Below the pieces are notes generated by a model. It saw only the letters and a program-made list of their open reading frames with translations. It did not search any database and was not told the origin of the DNA. From Cyanobacteriota bacterium (GTDB taxonomy: Bacteria > Cyanobacteriota > Cyanobacteriia > Phormidesmidales > Phormidesmidaceae), in assembly GCA_027483425.1 (NCBI GenBank), contig JAIXUR010000472.1, positions 1-19,372 of the forward strand: a stretch of 19,372 bases of DNA. The letters run 5' to 3'. This document shows positions 19,258 through 19,372 of this stretch, piece by piece (positions within the stretch are counted from its first letter, which is position 1; the number at the start of each line of letters is the position of its first letter). A program made the translations under genes and the position numbers.

Positions 19258-19372
19258 GAGGGTGTTTGAAAAGTCAAAGAGCGTCTCAGGTTATACCTAG
19301 GTTGTAGGTTAATGGCATCAAAATTCAGCGGTTTTGCTGTCTCTCAGGGGCAAACTATACCTAGGACAACCC
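19258..19372. mobile_element. Possible left end of an IS5-type insertion sequence, cut by the window edge
   Basis: GAGGGTGTTTGAAAAGTC at 19258-19275 resembles the terminal inverted repeats (GAG-n-GTGTTTGAAAA) of IS5-superfamily elements, compared from memory. An ATG at 19312 opens a frame that runs to the window end (20 codons, starting MASKFSGFAVSQG), but these residues are not a transposase start I recognise. TATACCTAGG occurs twice (19292-19301, 19356-19365). A solo repeat, a MITE or chance similarity remain possible because the other end is not in view. Confidence 0.38.

Overview
The window looks like chromosomal DNA of a fairly GC-rich cyanobacterium. At least 14 exact copies of the HIP1 octamer GCGATCGC are present (for example at 386, 1034, 5390, 5858, 5890, 6301, 6862, 9770, 10352, 11443, 11920, 16755, 17815 and 19230). 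The gene set is cyanobacterial in style: a C-DES-type cysteine/cystine lyase, the rimP-nusA-ylxR-infB cluster followed by a 'low-complexity tail' membrane protein, and pentapeptide-repeat proteins. A filamentous Leptolyngbya/Nodosilinea-like organism is my guess; nothing in the window fixes the genus. No rRNA, tRNA, CRISPR array or phage gene was seen.

Layout. 1-3461: a PLP-dependent cysteine/cystine C-S lyase and mnmG (tRNA wobble-uridine modification). 3462-10456: an information-processing cluster on the + strand. It starts with a leader that carries an intrinsic terminator only 23 nt before rimP, then rimP (30S maturation), nusA (transcription elongation/termination), ylxR/rnpM (small RNA-binding protein), a 359-nt structured non-coding stretch, infB (IF2) and a four-helix membrane protein with a disordered tail. 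The cluster couples transcription, ribosome assembly and translation initiation, and the leader terminator suggests attenuation. 10457-12248: a 66-aa conserved-looking small protein, a strongly folded intergenic region and, on the minus strand, a UDP-glucuronate 4-epimerase-like gene. 12249-16030: pnp (PNPase), a strong terminator, tpiA and a ROK/polyphosphate-glucokinase-like gene 2 nt downstream. 16043-19014: two pentapeptide-repeat proteins, one exported and on the minus strand, the other on the plus strand, with a two-helix membrane protein of unknown function between them. 19015-19372: no confident gene; the last ~115 bases begin with a sequence resembling an IS5-type inverted repeat, so the window may end inside an insertion sequence.

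Most genes are housekeeping and I did not find a clearly new multi-gene system. The observations most worth checking are: the rimP-nusA leader attenuator; a perfect Shine-Dalgarno in front of an ATC codon exactly where the epimerase should start; a perfect 20-bp inverted repeat inside the coding tail of the membrane protein; a run of hairpins between the small ORF and the epimerase; and a CxxCH motif in the exported pentapeptide protein.
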